NCBI GenBank assembly: GCA_035526335.1
Contig: DATLCN010000017.1
Span: 1 to 64,000, forward strand
DNA length: 64,000 nucleotides
Source: GCA-2861595 sp035526335
GTDB taxonomy: Bacteria; Actinomycetota; Acidimicrobiia; Acidimicrobiales; GCA-2861595
Reading direction: 5' to 3'
Positions 60,742-64,000 of this stretch are shown here, piece after piece. Below the pieces are notes generated by a model. That model ran no database searches and had not been told where the DNA came from. It saw only the letters and a program-made list of their open reading frames with translations. How positions within the stretch are numbered: position 1 is the stretch's first letter; every line of letters begins with the position of its first letter. The position numbers were made by a program, and so were the translations under genes.

Positions 60742-63072
60742 TCACCGCGGCGGTTGTCTCCACAGCGTCGATGGGCTGACCAGGCGTCCCAGACGCCTGT
60801 GCAGCGGCCGGGCACGGTTCAACGTCCTCTCGATGGTCTCGGCTGCCAGCCTCGACTCCACCACTTCGTGCTCACTGACCTCGCGGCCCGAATAGCTGGC
60901 TGTGCCCGCCCGCCCCGCCAGCACGAGGACCGGCACTGCCAGGGGCGCCGGTAGGCGGTCGTCCTCGACGGCGCGGGCGGCATGGGCGAGCATGGTCTCA
61001 GAGGGACGCCGGCCCATTCCGGACTCGGCGAGGGCCTCGGCCGCCTCCGCCCACGCGACCAGGACGAGGTCGTTCGCCCCGCCGGCGTGCCGCCGGCGCG
61101 CCCGCCGGCGTGCCCTCCTCACCAGGGGAGCCCCCGTCATTGCGAAAAGAGCCAGGGCGGCCACCGTGACCGGGACCACTGGCGCACCTCTGCCGTCGCC
61201 CACCGAACGCGGCCGCCGGCCCGGACGTGGCGTCGGGGATGGGACGGAGGAGGGTGTGGTCGCAACGCTGGACGGCACCGTCGTGACCGTCGTCTGGGAG
61301 GTGGGGGTCGTGGGAGACGGCTGAGTGGGCAGCGGCTCGGGCTCTGCAAGTCCGAACCGACGGGTCGCCTGCACCGCTCCCAGACCGGTGTACGCCTCGC
61401 CCCCCGGAATCCCACGTCCCGGTGTGGGTTCGAACGCCACCCAGCCGGCACCCTGGAGATAGACCTCGGGCCAGGCGTGCGCGTTGAGGCCCCGGACCTC
61501 GTAACGACCGTCCTGGCCCACTTCCCCATGGGTGAACCCCACGGCGACCCGGGTGGGCAGACCGACAACCCGGGCCATCACGGCAAAGGCCCCGGCGAAC
61601 TGCTCGCAGTAGCCCCGGCGGGTACGGAACAAGAAGCGGACCAGGGCGTCGTCGCCCCGCCCCGACGGAGCGGCGAGGTCGTAGGTGAAGCCGTCGCCCC
61701 GGAAATAGGTCTGCAGGGCCATCGCGGCGGCATACGGCTGAGGCGGCGAGGTGGCGCCCGCCACGCGGACAGCCTCGTCGGCCACCCGCTGAGGCAAATT
61801 GTCGGGAAGCTCGAGGTAACGCCGGAGAGTCGCCGGCGGAGTCGCTCGGGCCTGTTGAAGCTCGGAGGCGTCGAAACGGGGGATGACGGAGGCGACCTCG
61901 TATCGCTGGCCGAAACGGGCTCCACCCTTCAGGCGGACGGTGGCCGGGTCAGCCGTGACGATGTACTCGCCGGTGCCCCGGACCCGCTGTGGCCGGTAGG
62001 CGGCGGGGAGCCACTCGGACCTCAGGTTCTCTATTCGGAAGCTCTGGATCGCCTCTACGTTCCGCCCATAGGTGGCGCCCGTATCGCCAGGGCCGGCCTT
62101 GCCGGCGGGACCACTGGTCCAGGTCCTGCCGTCGAACCGATCCAAGGAGGTGAGCCGCCAGTAGGAGGCCACCGAGCTCTCAACGGTGAACATCGTCAGG
62201 TCGGAACGTTCGGTGAGCATCGGGTTGAGGTCCACGAAGCTGCTCAGCTCCACGCCTCTCCCCTGCTGTGCCAGCACCGAGCCCGTCTGGGCGACGATGG
62301 CGGGCTCGCCGTAGCCGGGGAGACGGGGAGCGACGACCATGGCGAGTCCCACCGCGAGGGCGGCGAGGCCCGCGCCGGCAGGCATCAGGCTGGTGAGACG
62401 GAACGGCGCCCGCCCACCCACGTTGACCCTCGTGGCCCGGAAGGCCATGGTGTGGTGGACGAGCAGGAACGCCATGGCTGCGAGGAGATAGGCGGCAACG
62501 GCGCGGCCCGGTTCGTCCGACGGCGCCCGCGTCGCCCCGAGGAGGACCAGCGTGAACGACGGGACCAGGGCGAGAACTGCCCGGCGCATCCGGAAGGCCG
62601 CCTGGTCGGCAACCAGGGCGAACACCGCGACACACGCGACGGCCAGGGCCAGCCGGCCCTGCTGCAGCGTCTCGGGCTCATCTGCCGCGGGCGCCGCACC
62701 CGTGGCCAGAGCATCGAGTACCCGGCGCATGCCGGCGGCGGCGGCGCGCCAGGTGCCGGTCCAGGGGAGGCCGAAAACGGTGGTATCCGGCAGGGCCAGC
62801 CATCCGACCAGGAGGATCGGACCTGCGAGGGCCACGAGGAAGCCCACCGGCCCGAGCCGGCGCCTACAGGCCCACGCCAGCGCGTGCATTGTCAGTGCTG
62901 CCGCCACGACGGGCCATAGCGAGCGGCCGCTACCGAGGATGCCGCGGGTACCGGGCAGGGCCAGGAGGGTCAGACAGGCCAGGGCTGTCGCGGCTGCAAG
63001 CTCGAACACGATCCCCGTGCCGGTGCCCGTGCCGGTGCTTGAGGCAGGCCGGCCGCCGGCGGCGACACTCAC
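60742..63072 (-). CDS. TgpA-like membrane transglutaminase
   Basis: 776 residues from GTG 63072 (GTGA overlap with the DUF58 gene). About six N-terminal membrane helices (~20-260), an extracytoplasmic transglutaminase-like domain with RRGYCEQFAGAFAVMARVVGLPTRVAVGF (catalytic Cys) and RGLNAHAWPEVYLQGAGWVAFEPTPG (His, Asp), a Pro/Thr/Ser linker, another membrane helix and a ~120-residue cytoplasmic tail. Typical partner of DUF58 and a MoxR ATPase in a conserved but poorly understood envelope module; the MoxR gene would be expected beyond the right edge. Confidence 0.92.
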   Translation of the reverse strand: MSVAAGGRPASSTGTGTGTGIVFELAAATALACLTLLALPGTRGILGSGRSLWPVVAAALTMHALAWACRRRLGPVGFLVALAGPILLVGWLALPDTTVFGLPWTGTWRAAAAGMRRVLDALATGAAPAADEPETLQQGRLALAVACVAVFALVADQAAFRMRRAVLALVPSFTLVLLGATRAPSDEPGRAVAAYLLAAMAFLLVHHTMAFRATRVNVGGRAPFRLTSLMPAGAGLAALAVGLAMVVAPRLPGYGEPAIVAQTGSVLAQQGRGVELSSFVDLNPMLTERSDLTMFTVESSVASYWRLTSLDRFDGRTWTSGPAGKAGPGDTGATYGRNVEAIQSFRIENLRSEWLPAAYRPQRVRGTGEYIVTADPATVRLKGGARFGQRYEVASVIPRFDASELQQARATPPATLRRYLELPDNLPQRVADEAVRVAGATSPPQPYAAAMALQTYFRGDGFTYDLAAPSGRGDDALVRFLFRTRRGYCEQFAGAFAVMARVVGLPTRVAVGFTHGEVGQDGRYEVRGLNAHAWPEVYLQGAGWVAFEPTPGRGIPGGEAYTGLGAVQATRRFGLAEPEPLPTQPSPTTPTSQTTVTTVPSSVATTPSSVPSPTPRPGRRPRSVGDGRGAPVVPVTVAALALFAMTGAPLVRRARRRARRRHAGGANDLVLVAWAEAAEALAESGMGRRPSETMLAHAARAVEDDRLPAPLAVPVLVLAGRAGTASYSGREVSEHEVVESRLAAETIERTLNRARPLHRRLGRLVSPSTLWRQPPR

Positions 63073-64000
63073 TGATCCACCAGAGCCCCGGACAGGAGGT
63101 GGGCCCATGCGTCGCCGAAATGTGCCTTGCCGTCCACCCTCACCACCGCGTCGAAGGGGGCCGGGTGCGGGGGAGACACAGGCGCCGCCCTCCCCCGCCC
63201 GAATACAACGGCGATGATCTGCGGGCAGCGCGGTCGTAGTCCCGCCATGACGCGGAGATCCTCAGCGGACGCGGCGCTGGTGGTGACCAGAACCACGGTC
63301 GCACCCTCGCTTTCGCCGAGAACGGAGGTGAGCGGGCCGAGGCCGGCGCCGTCGTCGCTGTCGACAGTCGCGAGCAGGTCCAGAATGTCTTGGACGTGGG
63401 CCTCTCCGCCGGCGGTGCCCGTGTCCACCGCCCCCGTCGTGACGAGGCGCACGACGCCGTCGTCCCCGCACGACGCGGCCGCCACGCTGGCTGCGGCCGA
63501 CACAGCCCGCTCGATCGTCTCCTGGTCATGCACCGACCGCCTCAGGTCGAGAGCGATCGCCGTCTGCCGCAGCAGCGGAGCCTCCTCCTGGCGGACCACG
63601 AGAGCGTCGAGGCGGGCGCTGGTGGGCCAGTGGACGAGGCGAAGGTCGTCTCCTTCCTGGTATGGACGAAGAGCATGGAAGTCACCGCCGGGGCCCGGTG
63701 ACAGCGTCGTCCGCCGCGGCCCGTTCAAAACCGACACCCCGGGGGGGTCGGGCGGTGGACCTATGGGCTCGACTCGAGGGTGAACGGTCAAGGTGCCCGG
63801 CGGCAGCACAGTGACAGCACGGGCGGCGAGGCCGAAGGGATCGCGCAACCGCGCCCGCAGGGGGCCGACCGGCAGGAGCCCGCGACGCAGCGCCTCGAGC
63901 ATGTAGACGCCCCGCGCCTCCTCGGCCGGATCCAGCGGGTCGAGCAGGAACCGGTAGCGGGAGCCGTCGTGAAGATCGAGGACGGGGCTGCGCCGCCGGC
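63069..64000 (-). CDS. DUF58 protein (5' end beyond window)
   Basis: Open to the right edge; ~310 residues visible, ending at the stop 63069-63071. The segment RTTLSPGPGGDFHALRPYQEGDDLRLVHWPTSARLDALVVRQEEAP is the DUF58 signature (R-x-Y-x2-GD-x3-x-I-x-W). A von Willebrand A-like part with ALDLRRSV follows. Upstream in frame, SRYRFLLDPLDPAEEARGVYMLEALRRGLLPVGPLRARLRDPFGL reads as the beta domain before it. It is translationally coupled to the transglutaminase. Confidence 0.92.
   Translation of the reverse strand, partial: RRRSPVLDLHDGSRYRFLLDPLDPAEEARGVYMLEALRRGLLPVGPLRARLRDPFGLAARAVTVLPPGTLTVHPRVEPIGPPPDPPGVSVLNGPRRTTLSPGPGGDFHALRPYQEGDDLRLVHWPTSARLDALVVRQEEAPLLRQTAIALDLRRSVHDQETIERAVSAAASVAAASCGDDGVVRLVTTGAVDTGTAGGEAHVQDILDLLATVDSDDGAGLGPLTSVLGESEGATVVLVTTSAASAEDLRVMAGLRPRCPQIIAVVFGRGRAAPVSPPHPAPFDAVVRVDGKAHFGDAWAHLLSGALVDQ

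Overview
The window is high-GC DNA (roughly 68-70% by eye) and densely coding. Many genes overlap by the 4-base ATGA/GTGA junction. The gene set points to a free-living actinobacterium (Actinomycetota), possibly Acidimicrobiia or a relative: a high-affinity-type [NiFe] hydrogenase, an ice-binding protein with a class-E-sortase-like LARTG sorting signal, TgpA-type transglutaminase/DUF58, DUF4012, and FTR1. The placement is inferred from gene content only. I saw no rRNA, tRNA, CRISPR array, insertion sequence or prophage.

Layout. (1) 1-10998: a [NiFe] hydrogenase locus. The small and large subunit genes run leftward; the large one is cut by the window edge. A divergent rightward operon carries a Cys-rich winged-helix protein, a PadR regulator, a CooC-like ATPase, a small membrane protein, HypC, a SIS-HypC fusion, a second SIS protein, HypD, HypE and HypF. 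HypA, HypB and the maturation protease are not in the window. A 23-bp inverted repeat lies between the two arms. (2) 11036-13403: small housekeeping or unknown genes (esterase, [3Fe-4S]-type ferredoxin, MobA-like). (3) 13416-24978: a large membrane GGDEF-EAL-receiver protein, an unusual pyruvate kinase, a STAS antagonist, a Rieske/DUF2231 protein, a PAQR/hemolysin III protein, an ABC-F ATPase, a decayed FKBP-like lipoprotein, a GT20 trehalose-phosphate synthase and a lone receiver. (4) 25050-36068: a leftward recC-recB-recD-DEAD helicase operon with 4-base overlaps throughout. (5) 36450-48563: an extracellular polysaccharide cluster with two divergent Wzc/CapB-type kinases, an O-antigen-ligase-like polymerase, a flippase, DUF4012 with a coupled tiny secreted protein, two GT4 glycosyltransferases and an FkbM methyltransferase. 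(6) 48712-57233: CorA, a one-polypeptide adenylation-carrier-membrane acyltransferase fusion, the LARTG-anchored ice-binding protein with a divergent small regulator, a secreted Ca-binding repeat protein and an FTR1 iron permease. (7) 57260-64000: a leftward operon of DUF58, TgpA-like transglutaminase, OmpA-domain protein and a very large unknown membrane protein.

How they fit. The left arm would make and mature a hydrogenase, plausibly for scavenging low H2 during starvation. The exopolysaccharide, trehalose, ice-binding and cyclic-di-GMP genes suit a desiccation- or cold-exposed, surface-attached life. Less ordinary items are the SIS/HypC maturation module, the A-PCP-acyltransferase fusion, the pyruvate kinase with a K+-independent-type signature, and a TTAGGC-N3-CCT motif shared by the FTR1 start region and the A-PCP-acyltransferase promoter region.
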